Of a DNA stretch of 64,000 nt, positions 23,366 through 34,795 are shown in pieces. Under the pieces are notes generated by a model. It was not told the origin of the DNA, ran no database searches, and worked only from the letters and a program-made list of their open reading frames with translations. The first letter of the stretch is position 1. Every line of letters begins with the position of its first letter. This DNA comes from Clonostachys chloroleuca (Eukaryota; Ascomycota; Sordariomycetes; Hypocreales; Bionectriaceae): positions 19,654,001 through 19,718,000 of the forward strand of contig JBANAY010000003.1 of the NCBI GenBank assembly GCA_037952775.1. Reading direction: 5' to 3'. Made by a program: the position numbers and the translations under genes.

Positions 23366-25121
23366 ATGTCTATGCAGGTCAGATGCCCCGATAATGCATT
23401 CTTTACTTTGAAGCCGAAATATGCCACTGCTTTTCTAGCCTTCACAGAGGTGGTCGACCATATCTTACAGGAGCAGCAACATAGTGATCTCCAGAACACA
23501 TGGCTCGTATTGTCCAGTTTCTGTAGCTAGACTCTAATGAAAAGGTTGAGTCAAAGCCAGTGGCTCAATTAATGACCCATCACCTCAATAAGATACCTGG
23601 ATCGTCATCTCCATCATCTTCTATAGATAGCGAGATAGGGATATTTATTTGGGCTGGCGGATACTTCTTTAACCTTAAAAAGTCATCATCTACTGGTTAG
23701 ACTCTGAGGCGGTATAGTTCACAACTTTCCGCTAACCTAGTCCTGACAATAGATAGACAAACATCCGTTTCGCGAATTAATACTTCCCTGAGAGTCGATA
23801 ATACCATTCCCCTTGCATATCTAGCCAGTCATCAACCCAACCTTATCTCCGTAAATTCAGAATCAGCTACAACAGGACCACTCTACAGGCTTAGCGTTCC
23901 TTCCGCCAGTAATAAACTCGATATTGGTGGATTGAAATATGAATTCACTTATACGAACTTTAGCCAAACTGAACAGGCAAAAGTTATTCTGAGAGATTAC
24001 CTGGTACAAATATATAGTACTGATTCTCAGGCACCAAGCGAGACTGTTTCTGCAACACCAACTCCTGGGTCCACCACAAGTACCCTTAGGCAGTACACCC
24101 TGTATAGAGCACTAGGTGCTGGCTCATATAGATCTGTACAGCCAGCAGTTAGCAGAACTGGTAATAAAATTTTCACTATCAAAACAATAATCTCCAGGCG
24201 AAATTTAGCTTCAGAATCAATTTCAACAATGAGAAAGATCACCGAGCTACTCGACTCATCACCAAGCAAGAATGTACTTCGACTTATCGAGACTTTTGAG
24301 ATTCCTGGAGCCATGGATGAGGTCCACCTTGTTCCGTCCCCCTTTACACCTATTACCCTCGAAAAGCTTCTAGTACAAACACAGTAGGTGATATCTTAAT
24401 AAATACTATCCTATAGTCTAATTAATATTGATTTCTATCTATATCTAGTAAACATAACTCGGAAATTATTTTTCGGGACTATCTACAGGGCCTTAATTTT
24501 CTTCACCAAGTGAATTTCATTCATTCCGATGTTAAACCTGCCAATATTGGTCTCCAACTTTCCGGGGAGACATTACTTACATCTCACCCCACAACCTATC
24601 CTTTCAGGGCAGTTCCCCGCGATATCGAATCCACAAAACCCCTAGCCTTAGGCTCATGTAGGGCCGCAACACCTGGCCACAGTGGTACCCCCGGTTATCT
24701 ATCCCCTGAACGTGAAAGGGCTTCATATAATCACACAGAAGACATCTGGGCTCTCGGTATCACTGCTTGTTATGTTCTGCTTGGAATTCGGCCGTTCCAA
24801 GATAGTCAAGGAAACCCATGGAGAGAGGACGCAGCTAATAAGGAAGCCAGACGTAAAAGATTTCATAGGCAATATAAGACTACCCTTGAATGGATAACTA
24901 AACTTCGTACAAGCAGTAAGGTCCCCTATCATATTAAATTATGCCTACTTATTAATTCAATCATAGGCGCGATCCGAAGAATAATATTTAATGCTTTGCG
25001 TTTTGAAGAGGCAAAGTATTCTGGTCAAAATTTTCCACGGTATACAGGAAGCCAGCTCCTGCAGGACCTGGTCAGAGGTTCAGACATTCTATCAGAACGG
25101 GACGAGCCAGATATCAGCTGA
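23366..25121 (+). pseudogene. Protein kinase-like gene, broken, with degenerate catalytic motifs
   Basis: The piece starting MSMQVRCPDNAFFTLKPKY, then LQNTWLVLSSFC, then a segment with GIFIWAGGYFFNL, resembles the N-terminal region of a multi-copy fungal kinase family. The kinase domain follows: GAGSYRSVQ (glycine loop), FTIKTI (ATP lysine), an intron near 24,387-24,450, HSDVKPANIGL (catalytic loop, Ser instead of Arg in HRD) and GTPGYLSPE (the APE end of the activation segment). I find no DFG motif between the last two. Lesions: TAG at 23,528-23,530 followed by a frame change, and TAG at 23,698-23,700. The family would phosphorylate Ser/Thr. With no DFG motif and in-frame stops this copy is probably dead. 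The kinase part itself is open, so a shorter product cannot be excluded. Confidence 0.65.
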
Positions 25122-25124
25122 ATA

Positions 25125-26060
25125 AATATATATAATCTCTTGCTACAGATGAAAGTGGTAATCATTTGTGACTGTTTGACATATGAAAACAATGTAATTA
25201 CTTGGTAATATGAAATCGCACCATTATCTAGCTTTAGTACCGTACCTAGAATGTCACGAATTGCGGAAGCACAAAAGCATCGCCTAGGTTCCATCGACTA
25301 GATTCATATCCAGAGAGTTCGTAGAGTTCTATCGGACTCGTCCTGGGTGGCACATTTTCCATTACTTTTCGGCCGGTAGGACGTGTCATGCCAAAAGGGT
25401 TTGGTAGGCCCAAGCCTCAAACCGAGGTAACGCGTCCAGCTGACACATGTGCTTCCTCCTGACGATTGTTTCAAGGTTCTAGATTATCAGGGTTAGTCTG
25501 TAGTAGGTACATGTGGCTGCTGCCACTTGTCCCCATTGTATTCACACTCCCCCCTCTCTCATTAGAAATGCGATTAATATGATTCGCAAGGCTTTCCTAG
25601 TATCTGGCATTACCCATCTCTTCTATTGTTCCCAAGGAATATCGACCATAATTCGCAGATGCCGGATTTCATCGCACCAAATATTCAAGGAATGTATACG
25701 ATGGGCTTTGATAAGGTTAGTCCTATATTCGCACTAATCCTGATAGTGGATGTTAAGGTTGCTGTTCATGTGCACTTGATCATAGAATAAGAGGGCTTCG
25801 CCACTTGGTGGCTGAATAACAGTTCCCCAGCTGATGAGAGATCTCGTGTTGAGCAAAAGTATGAAAAAAATTAAGCAGGCAGGGCGGTGGCAAGAAAAAA
25901 AAAACCGTAAGATATACATATATGTATATATATATATCATGAAGCATACAACTCGGACAGCAAGAATGTCCACCATCCTCCCAAACATCTCTTCCCCCAA
26001 CCTTCAACTCATCTAGCCCATCGAAAAAACATCCAAGAAAACTCCCAGTCGAAGGCTTCC
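25125..26060. other. Intergenic stretch with a short TA microsatellite
   Basis: No gene seen. A poly-A run and an alternating TA/CA tract lie at about 25,897-25,938. The end of the stretch is the promoter of the F-box gene. Confidence 0.4.
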
Positions 26061-26063
26061 TGC

Positions 26064-27401
26064 ATGGCTACACGCGACATCGTCGAGACACCGCAGCGGG
26101 TGACGCTGACCTTGCTCCCCGGGGAGCTGCACCACTACATCGTTGCCGAGCTCGACGCGATCGGCCTCATTAGCCTTAGCCAGACGAACCATTATTTCCG
26201 CTCGGTGATCAAACCGAACAAAAGAGAAATGGGCGAATGGCTTCTCGCAATAGGTAAGGACATACACTACTTCGTTGATTCATCTACTTGCTGTAGCTAA
26301 CCATAGAGAGAGGACCTCCGCGAGCACGAGGCCCATGTGCGCCAGTATAGCGAGCAACGGTCTCGCCCACGGGGTTCTCGGGTGTACAAGAAACACTGGG
26401 AGCTCCATAACTGGGCCTGTACAGGTTGCTTGCGGATGCTATCACATATCCATTTTGATAACAGGTCGTTGCAGACGGTGTCAAGAACGTCGAGATGGAG
26501 ACAGCGTGGTTATATCCAGACGTCGTGGACACCAAAGCGGTCTGGCGGGAAACGGGATTCCCCTTTGTGGGAACGCCTGTGCAACGAGTGCCAGTATCAG
26601 GCTGGATTCTTGTCGCCACCGTCTTCTGATTGGGATGGACAACGGCCAGTGCCCGTACAATGCAGCCGCACTGCCTTGTTCAGATCGACTCTGGATCGTT
26701 TCTATCCTGGCCTTGAGCAGGTACTTGGGGGGACACGATCCGTGTCACCCCATGCGAAAGACTGCTCCCACTGCCAGGAGAGAAGGTTCTCTCCGCACCG
26801 GGTGTATCAATGGCAGTTGTGTATGGCCCGGTGCCCCCGGTGCGAGCGGTGGCAGGAGCTGAGGGAATTCCGCGACCCCCCACAGATGGAGTTGACCTTG
26901 TCGCCCGGCGCGCTCTGCAACTCCTGTCTCGCCCGGGAGTCTGGCCGAGAGGCTCTGGGCGAGGACCTGCTGCCACGGGTGAAAGGCCTGATTGTTGAGA
27001 AGATGGAAGCCCTGGAACGCCACCTCACACTTCACGGGCGTAGGTTGGAGTTCATGTGGCCTCTTCTCGGAATGAGGGAGGGTTTGCTTTGGGTGATTGA
27101 CAGCGTGATTCAAATGGGCCGCAGGGGGCGCCTTGATCGTGAGCACATTGACCGGCTCACCAAGTTTCATGAACAGTACACGTATCTCAGAGCTGAAGTG
27201 GTGACTCATGAGGTGACTGGGCGGCAGATAAGCTGTTTAACATCGCTGGAAGAAGTGCCTGACTCTGAGGAGTGGTTCCACTGCTTCGAGGAGTTCAAGG
27301 CTGAGTGGCTCTGGCTGGCAGCGTGCGAAGAGAAGATTGACCGGGAGCCTGGCTTGTTGGCGGAATGGGCACTGGGGAGAGATGGTGCTTCGCTTGAGTA
27401 A
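26064..27401 (+). CDS. F-box-like protein with several Cys pairs
   Basis: Two exons (26,064-26,253 and 26,311-27,401) give 426 residues; the acceptor was chosen to keep frame. Residues about 15-50, LTLLPGELHHYIVAELDAIG then LISLSQTNHYFRSVI, fit an F-box (L-P-x-E-L, leucine spacing, LSQTN..FR). The rest contains CTGCL, LCNECQ, CSHCQERRF, CPRCERW and CNSCL pairs, which could hold zinc, and a helical C-terminal third. Fungal F-box proteins are substrate receptors of SCF ubiquitin ligases. The F-box would contact Skp1, and the Cys-rich part would be the substrate side. This is inference from layout. The frame is intact between two broken genes. Arg-rich codon usage and high GC distinguish it from its flanks. 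Confidence 0.7.
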
Positions 27402-27404
27402 TAG

Positions 27405-28960
27405 TGCAACAGAAGGCACAGCTATGAAGACGAGCGAGGGAAATGCCTTTGGAAATAGCGTGAATGACGTGGAAATTCTTTAGTTTTTTGATTATACTAA
27501 CCTTGATGGACGAAGATCTCAGGATTAAGTAATAAAAGATGATTCTGCCTAACATTTTACAAGTCGAGGTGGCACTTGAAGAAATCATGATCATGCCCAA
27601 TGGCTGCCCCTACTAACATCACGGCCCATTGAGGCAATCGATTTATAGGTTTGTGCAGAATGAAAGCAAGTTCTGCTTGTACCCTTATGATGAAGGCCAG
27701 TGGTGATGATGGATATTGATCGCTCTGATAAGGGTAAGAGACCATCTCTCTGCATCTTCTGTATCGTCACCTTTACTCCTTCTGGACTCCTGGTCTTTGT
27801 CTAGATCCTCGACGAGAAATAAGTTCACCTTAGGTAAAGCCAGCGATCGGCAGACCATCCGAGACACAGACAATCTCCCGCAGCCTCCTAGACAAGCTAG
27901 ACAATCGCTTGATACCGTAGTTATTATAAGTAAAGGCTTGACGAGTTTCATCTAATTGGGCGCATCTTCATTAATAATCCATTCAATTACCTGAGAAGAA
28001 AGTTGCGGATTATTAGTGAGCGGAGAATTGATAATGTTGAGGTTACCCATGCATAAGGTGGGCAAGCTGATGAAAACCAGCGGATTTCCCTAGCAACCAG
28101 ACCAAATTCACATGTACTCAAAACCATTTACTGATATGTAGTGGAATTATGCTTCATATAAATGCCTCCGTAGAAGGAGTCGTCGCTGTAGGCCCAGCGA
28201 AAGATATGAACTCATCTGCTACTTCGACGATAACCGTGGTCTATTGGCCCCCCAATGACCCGTGTTATGGCGCTCACATAAGAGTTTTAGATAGCTTATT
28301 GCTTCCCGCGAGCGATCTGGTAACCCTTATCTTGTTGGACAGCGGAATCGCTCTCGGTTTTGGAAACTATGAATCGCTCTCGGTTTCGTGAAAATCGGAT
28401 TCGGATTCAGGGGTGGTAAATCTTCTGCTGAGAACGATATGTGCGCCCAATCCTGATATCTGCGGACTCGTCTAGGCCTGAATCGGTTGAGCGTCCTAAA
28501 GTTGGACTAAACTTGAAGTAGATTAGATTTCATGATATGGCACCCAGACTACTGGATGGGTTGATAACGGAACATGATACAATTCCGTCTTCACAACACT
28601 ACCATTACCTTGTGTGGTGGTAAGCGTTTGATCTGCGGCCGGTAGGTGATAACAATCGCCAATCAGTATGATCTGGGCTGAATGGTCACGGGTTGACGCT
28701 GTGTGATCTTAGGCAAGTACTGGTCTTCGTAAGCTATAAAGGTTCCTGATATTCTCCAGCTCGTCACAGAGTTGGGAACGCAATTTGAACTTGTTCAGCC
28801 AGATCGCTGGGGGGTTAGTACTTTATACCACCATTGCCTCGGCTATCAAGGAAATCCTTAACTTAGTTTCGCATCATGTTTTACCGAGCAAAGTTCGGAG
28901 CCGGAGACAAGTTTCTCGACGGTATCTTCGGTGTATAGTACCGAGGCGAAGAACCGGCTG
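27405..28960. other. Intergenic stretch, no gene seen
   Basis: Only short frames without motifs. An 80-codon plus-strand frame at 28,149-28,391 has no family I recognise. A near-direct repeat of the word AATCGCTCTCGGTTT occurs at about 28,347 and 28,372. Confidence 0.4.
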
Positions 28961-28983
28961 GCTAGCAAGCCGAGCTGATTGAC

Positions 28984-29965
28984 TAGTTCGAGAACCTGAT
29001 CAAAGACAAGACCCATATTGATCGCATCGTCTACCCTAGCGATGGTGGGCTGGGCACCCGCATCTGGTTTATCCTACTGGCGCTTAGAGACGTATGAGGA
29101 GTGGTGGAAAAGCCAACCAGTGAAGAGCTTCTGGAATTCCCTTCAAGAAAATGCTGGCATCTGGCGCGAGTTTGACTGTAACACCTAGTCGAAACCAGAA
29201 CGCCGTGACCGCAGAGAACAAGAACGGTCTAAATGATTTGGGGGATAAGAAAATAATTAACGAGAAGATTGGGTATTGAGGGTGTTTACGTGACCGCATC
29301 CCCGAGTCCACTTCCGAGGACCAGCTCATGCCCCCTCTAGATGCCGTTCCAGAGGGCATCTACGAAACAGATATATCAAAAGCTAGCCTGCTAGGCCAAA
29401 AGGGCTTAAATACTCTCTGTGACAAGATACCATTCGGCCGGGACGAACGGTGATCACCGACCTGCCCGATAACATCTGTTTTCCTATTGAGGGACAAGAT
29501 CACTCGCTCATGGCACCGATCGAAAAGAAACATTGGTTCGAGGAATTCGACGAACTTGTTTCTGGGTGGATGCAGGATCTTGGCAAGAACACTAGGGAAA
29601 ACGGACTTTTGCGTGTTCGAATGGGCTACGTCCCCGAATTTGGAAGGTTCAAGGACAGCGGACCTATCAATCTGAGCCATAACAGGAAAATCAAGCTCTT
29701 CTACTGGCTGGATATGAGGGAGTTTGAACGAATTGGCCGAGTTCACCGGGGGCATATCAAGCTTCGGAAGAAGTGGATGGACGATTACTGCCCGGTTGGA
29801 AAGATGGGTAATGGGGTTGGCAAGATTTGCCTTTGGGAGGAGGCGTCTATCATGAAAAGCAATGAGATCGAGGTAGATTATGTGGGCTGCCGAGAGGGGA
29901 CTGGATTTATGGCATATGACAAATCTGGTGTGATTAGAAGTACGCATGCTATGTCAAGTATTTAG
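28984..29965 (+). pseudogene. Unrecognised protein gene, apparently broken
   Basis: The clearest part is an open frame at 29,450-29,965 (about 170 codons). It has a Trp- and charge-rich sequence including HWFEEFDELVSGWMQDLG, KIKLFYWLDMREFERIGR and KKWMDDYCPVGK. Upstream, fragments in other frames read as coding-like: FENLIKDKTHIDRIVYPSDG near 28,990, YEEWWKSQPVKSFWNSLQ near 29,090 and PPLDAVPEGIYETDISKASL near 29,325. The frame changes close to 29,450, and TAG or TGA codons interrupt the earlier parts. I read this as one gene with several lesions rather than separate small genes. I do not recognise the family and assign no function. Unannotated introns could explain part of the frame changes. 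Confidence 0.4.
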
Positions 29966-30267
29966 CCTTCGATCGTTGATAATTTCGATCTTATTAAGAC
30001 CCTATCGTAACATGTGCTCGACAATACATTTACCTCACAAGCAAGCTATGCTCCTAGAAGCAGAAGCTCCATCGCCCTAAATGAGAGCCTGGGCCGAGTC
30101 TAATGACAAGGCTATATTCCACGGGAACCTGACATATTGGGGGTGACTGGCCTTTGGGTGGTGTGGGGAGATTATGTAGCCGCTGCGGAAAAGCTAAAAC
30201 TGGATCATATCAATTAAGGGCCAACTGAACATCTATTCTACCCGTCAAGACTGGACACCCATCCCTT

Positions 30268-32005
30268 TTATAGGCGATTTCCCATGTTGATGTGCACTGC
30301 CTTGATCTGCGAGTAAGCCTCTAGACCAGCTTCACCGAGTTCGCGGCCGATACCACTCTGCTTAACGCCACCGAACGGGATGCGAGGATCGCAATCCTGA
30401 CTGCTGTTTACCCAGACCATGCCAGCCTCAATTTGCGCCGCAACACGATGAGCCTTCTCTAGATTTGTCGTAAATACTGCAGATCCCAGACCGTATGTGG
30501 TATCATTAGCCAGCTCAATAGCCTCCTCTTCGGAGTTGAACTTGGCAATGGAAACAACAGGACCGAAGATCTCCTCTCTGTAGATGCGAGCGGTGGGCTT
30601 GACATCAATGAAGACGGTGGGTTCGATATAGAAGCCCTTGCCGTTTCCGGCACTGGAAGGCTTGCCACCAAGGGCGAGAGTAGCTTCGTTCTTACCAATG
30701 TTTATATAGTCGAGAATACGGTCATATTGAACCTTGGAGACTTGAGGCCCTTGGTAGGTCTTTGCATCCCACTGGTTGCCGACGTGGCTAGTAGATTTCA
30801 CACGCTCGATAAATTTCTTAGTAAACTCATCGTAAATATCAGCCTGAACGAGGATACGAGAGGTAGCTGTGCAGATTTGGCCCTGGTTGGACATGATACC
30901 GAAGTGCGACCAGTTGACCGCCTGCTCGATATCCGCATCATTGAAAACGAGGAGTGGTGACTTGCCACCAGTCTCGAGAGTAATATTCTTAAGGGTTGCG
31001 GCAGCGGCGCCCATGATTTTGGCACCGGTGCTTGTCGATCCGGTGAAGGCGACCTTGTCAACCAAGGGATGAGACACTAGAGCAGAGCCGGCCTCGCCAC
31101 CCGCACCGTTGATGACATTGACAACGCCTGCGGGAAATCCCGCCTCTTTGACCAGCTCGGCAAGGAGGAGGATACTCAGAGGGGTCTGTTCTGCTGCCTT
31201 TATGACAACCGTGTTTCCTGTTGCCAGGGCGGGACCTAGCTTCCACTACAAGATATAGAAAAGCACGTCAGTTGCTGCTTACATATATCCCCGAGAGGGG
31301 GATTTTGTGTTGAACTTACCACCGCCATACACAGCGGGTAGTTCCAGGGGATGATCTGGCCGATCACACCAATTGGCTGACGAATGGTGTATGCGAACTT
31401 CTGGGTGGTGGTGCCGATGGTCTGACCAAAGGTCTTGTCGGCCCAGCCGGCGTAATAGCGGAACACGCCGACAGCTTCCACAAGGTCACCTTCAATGGCC
31501 TCGGCGAAAGTTTTACCTATCAAAGTCGTCAGATACATCCTTCAACCTAGCAAGGCAACCTTGTGGGGGGTATATGAACAAGGTACATACCGTTGTCCCA
31601 AGCATCAACAGTGGCGAACAGCTCGCGCTTGGCCTCAATCAGATCAGCAAGCTTGTACAGCAGTTTGCCGCGCTCCGAGCCCTCATGGTCCTTCCAGGTC
31701 TTGAAGGCAGCCTTGGCAGCCTTGACAGCCTTATCAACATCTGCTTCCGTAGCCGCTTGAACAGTCGCAATCAACTCTTCGGTACTAAAACGAGTCAGAG
31801 CCAGGTCGTACAGAAGTCGACAAGCCGATATGTGCAAGAAGTCTCTTTGGAGATTTGTGTAGAGGTGCATTACTCACGCGGGGTCAATGCTGTCCAGGGT
31901 CCTGTTTCCAGAGGATTGGACAAACTCATTGTTAATGAATAGTCCCGTGGGCTGCGAATAGCTCACACCGTTGGGCGCTTTGAGTGCGATGCTGGAGGGA
32001 GACAT
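30268..32005 (-). CDS. Aldehyde dehydrogenase (ALDH superfamily, cytosolic type)
   Basis: Four exons (32,005-31,878, 31,784-31,591, 31,516-31,320, 31,245-30,268) give 498 residues, the usual ALDH length. Visible signatures are IIPWNYPL and GNTVVIKAAEQTPL (cofactor binding), FTGSTSTG, LETGGKSPL with the general-base Glu, NQGQICTATSR with the nucleophile Cys, EIFGPVV, and PFGGVKQSGIGRELG near the end. It oxidises an aldehyde to the acid with NAD(P)+. It is transcribed divergently from a DHDPS-family aldolase 890 bp away. In bacteria and fungi that pairing often means oxidation of 2-oxoglutarate semialdehyde made by a DHDPS-type dehydratase, but the substrate here is inference. All splice junctions keep frame and no lesion is seen. 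Confidence 0.92.
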
Positions 32006-32894
32006 TGTGAATGAGAAAAATAAGGACTGAGAGTACACGAGTGGCCAAAAATTGGACACCAACGATCTCTATGTGGTTTTTTTTTTTTTTGGATGGAGCA
32101 ACTATGAGTATGTTAGGGAGATTGATGGCAAGACAGACAAGCACCAAGCTGATGTTAAATACAGGCGACATCAGTTCTCAATTTGAAGCAACGTGCCTGG
32201 ATGGATAAGGCGTCTCAAGCGCTGACAGATCGAGGCATTGTGGCCCGCCGGCAACAGATGCCATAATGGGAAACATTGACAGATAATATGTTACTTCACT
32301 CGCAGAATGGAGAAGAGCCAAATAGAGAAACATGACGACCCAAACAAGTGCCCACCTCACGGTTACAGATGCGGCCTTTTGGGGGAGGGGGATCGACAAG
32401 GTGCGGGGTTGATGAGGAGGCAACATTACACACATGAGAACCAATCGAGGGCAGGGCTTAGCCTCGTCTACATTTGGCCAGACGGGACCGTTCTGAGTGA
32501 AACGTATGGGTCATAGTGTAATGAGGTGAGTCTTCTCAACGGGATTGAGGTCTGGAAATGGCTTTGCGTTCCGAGTCCGATATCTTTAGCGGATAAGTTC
32601 CACAACGGCGCCCGATTCGATTACCACCACGGCATCCCCTCGCAGCGGAAAGTTGCCTTTTCCGGCCATCTTGGCGGCTGCACATGATGTAGCCTCCGCC
32701 GGTCGGAGTCCATTAACTAAGAAGGAATCGTAGTGCCTCGAAAGTTATAACAGCAGCACGACATCTCAAAAAGACATCGATTGTTTCCTGAACCTTCATC
32801 ACAAACACTATCTTCCTTACCTTCAGCACATCACACTGTGTGAGACCTCTCTTCTCCAAATACCCTTCAACATACCAAGAGGGAAACATCTAAA
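32006..32894. promoter_or_regulatory. Bidirectional promoter between aldehyde dehydrogenase and aldolase
   Basis: 889 bp separate the two start codons, and both genes read outward. The stretch holds a pyrimidine-rich leader before the aldolase start, a GATAAG word near 32,593 (possible GATA-factor site), and a perfect inverted repeat at 32,694-32,708. A shared control region would let one regulator switch both genes. Confidence 0.6.
32694..32708. promoter_or_regulatory. CTCCG-N5-CGGAG inverted repeat, candidate Zn2Cys6 site
   Basis: The 15 bases read CTCCGCCGGTCGGAG: two 5-bp arms in perfect inverted order around CCGGT. Zn2Cys6 dimers bind paired CGG triplets with a fixed spacing, and this has the right form. 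It lies about 190 bp upstream of the aldolase start and 690 bp from the aldehyde dehydrogenase start. The regulator at 38.7 kb is the natural candidate, which is inference. Confidence 0.5.
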
Positions 32895-33788
32895 ATGGCC
32901 CCCAAGCCTCTTTTCGGTATTATGGTTGCCATTATCACGCCTTTGAAGGCTGATGGCTCACTCGACCATGAGGCTCTACATGCTCACATCAATCGTATGC
33001 TAGATGCTGGTGTTCACGGGTTTGTCCCTGGTGGCAGTACTGGCGAGTTCGCAACCCTGAGTCTGGATGAGCGCAAGGAGCTCATGGAATCCGTTATCAA
33101 GGGCGTTGCTGGTCGAGCCCCCGTCTGCGCTGGTATTGGCGCCCTCAATACCGCTGAGGCTCTTGACCTTGCTCGCCATCACGCCAAGATTGGAGCTGAC
33201 GCCCTTATGGTCCTTCCTCCCTTCTATGAGCCCCCTGGCAAGGACGAGCTGCGCTCCTACCTGAAGGATATCCATGACGAGACTGGTCTTCCTCTCCTGT
33301 ACTATAACATCCCATCGATTACCGGCCAGAAACTTGGCCCTCAGGACCTTGCGAACCTGCATGATGTTGGTGTCAAGTACCTGAAAGATACCTCTGGCGA
33401 CGGTCCTGCCCTTACTGAGTTGCTGTTTGGCCAGGACAAGATCATCCCTTTTAACGGCTGGGACACTCTCACCTTCTACGGCCTCGCAGCTGGTGCCCAG
33501 GGATCGGTTTGGGGAGCCACCAACTTCATTCCTGAGCTGTCTGTAGCTCTCTGGAATGCTCTGGCTGTGGAGAAGGACATCCAAAAAGGCCGTGAACTGT
33601 GGAAGAAGATCTGGCCTATTGTCAACCATCTCGATACACACACCTACTACTCCGCCTCGATCAAGAAAGGCATGGAGCTCCGTGGGTGGCAAGCTGGTGG
33701 TGTTCGCAAGCCCTGGTCACTAGTTGACCAGGAATTCACCAAGGTGCTTACTGGCTACTTGAACAGCGCCGGTGTGAAGACTGTTTAA
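32895..33788 (+). CDS. DHDPS / N-acetylneuraminate lyase-family aldolase or dehydratase
   Basis: An intronless frame of 297 residues, the normal family length. GGSTGEFATLS near residue 44 is the substrate carboxylate-binding loop (usual form GGTGE). LLYYNIPSITG near 136 carries the catalytic Tyr, and YLKDTSGD near 163 carries the Schiff-base Lys. These class I enzymes cleave or dehydrate 2-keto acids in the cytosol, for example 4-hydroxy-2-oxoglutarate, 2-keto-3-deoxy sugar acids or 5-keto-4-deoxyglucarate. Given the divergent aldehyde dehydrogenase, formation of a semialdehyde or aldehyde that its neighbour oxidises is plausible. Lysine synthesis is unlikely because fungi use the aminoadipate route. 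The frame is intact and its codon use suggests good expression. Confidence 0.9.
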   Translation: MAPKPLFGIMVAIITPLKADGSLDHEALHAHINRMLDAGVHGFVPGGSTGEFATLSLDERKELMESVIKGVAGRAPVCAGIGALNTAEALDLARHHAKIGADALMVLPPFYEPPGKDELRSYLKDIHDETGLPLLYYNIPSITGQKLGPQDLANLHDVGVKYLKDTSGDGPALTELLFGQDKIIPFNGWDTLTFYGLAAGAQGSVWGATNFIPELSVALWNALAVEKDIQKGRELWKKIWPIVNHLDTHTYYSASIKKGMELRGWQAGGVRKPWSLVDQEFTKVLTGYLNSAGVKTV

Positions 33789-34795
33789 ACGAATCTGAAC
33801 CGTTGTTTGCATGGGGATTGTTTTGTACATGTGACGAAATAGAGAAAAACCCCTACCAAAATACACGCTTGCTAGCAAAGGAAAACTAAAGCCCCAATCA
33901 TAATATGACGAATGCAATATTAAACATGCTTCACGCTTTTGTCCATGGACGACCTGACTATAAGAGCTTGGGTTCATGAGCTTACCACCTAAACAATCTG
34001 CTTCCTCATGACGAGGGAAGATTTTTCAAGCATATGGAGGTCGAAGACAATGCATCCTAGGGTAATTACAGGCTACTGCGTGGAAGCTTTATAGCATTCA
34101 GGAATGTTATGATATCTGACTAATTTAATTGACCTGAGCTAACAGAGCAGTCGTGCCGTCCCCTGAGAGCAGATAGTGGCTCAACAGTAAACATTATACA
34201 AATCCTTGCTAAGATGTCGAAAGGTTATTGACATTAGCGATGTTTGGTGATGAATGCTTTCAAATCACGTCCAGACCACCCTTTGGATAGGAGCTCTAAC
34301 AGTGCACGTGGTGAAGGATGTGTCATTTTCAGTTAGACATAGACTTTCGATGCGTTCACCAATCTAAGTAGCCGATAAATTCCAACTTGAATTGGGCCAA
34401 TTTCCCTTCGTAGGGGGCGGAGAAGAGGATGAATGGCCAGGCGGGGCCGCATTCCCCAACGCAAGTTCATCACGTAGAGGCACCACACACTCTACGTAGG
34501 TTTCCCTCAGTCAAGTGGACAGACGTGCGCGCAAGACGCTTAGAGCAGAAACAATCACTGTTATTGGCTGTCGTTGATATATGGAAAAGATTATTGCACA
34601 ATTTATCATTATAAAACTCTATGGGGCCTAAAATCAAAACCATATACCTTAAACATTATTCAGAGTACAAAGGTAAAGTTATAGAATGAATCCAGCAACG
34701 ATAGAGTGTTAATGATTTAGCAATATTCTTGATGACCGTCACCTGCTTCCATGGTCTCTTTCCTCCTGATGCAACTACATGGAGCGTGTGCGTAG
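33789..34795. other. Intergenic stretch between convergent genes
   Basis: This is the 3' side of the aldolase and of the 2-hydroxyacid dehydrogenase. No frame with a motif and no repeat seen. Confidence 0.4.
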
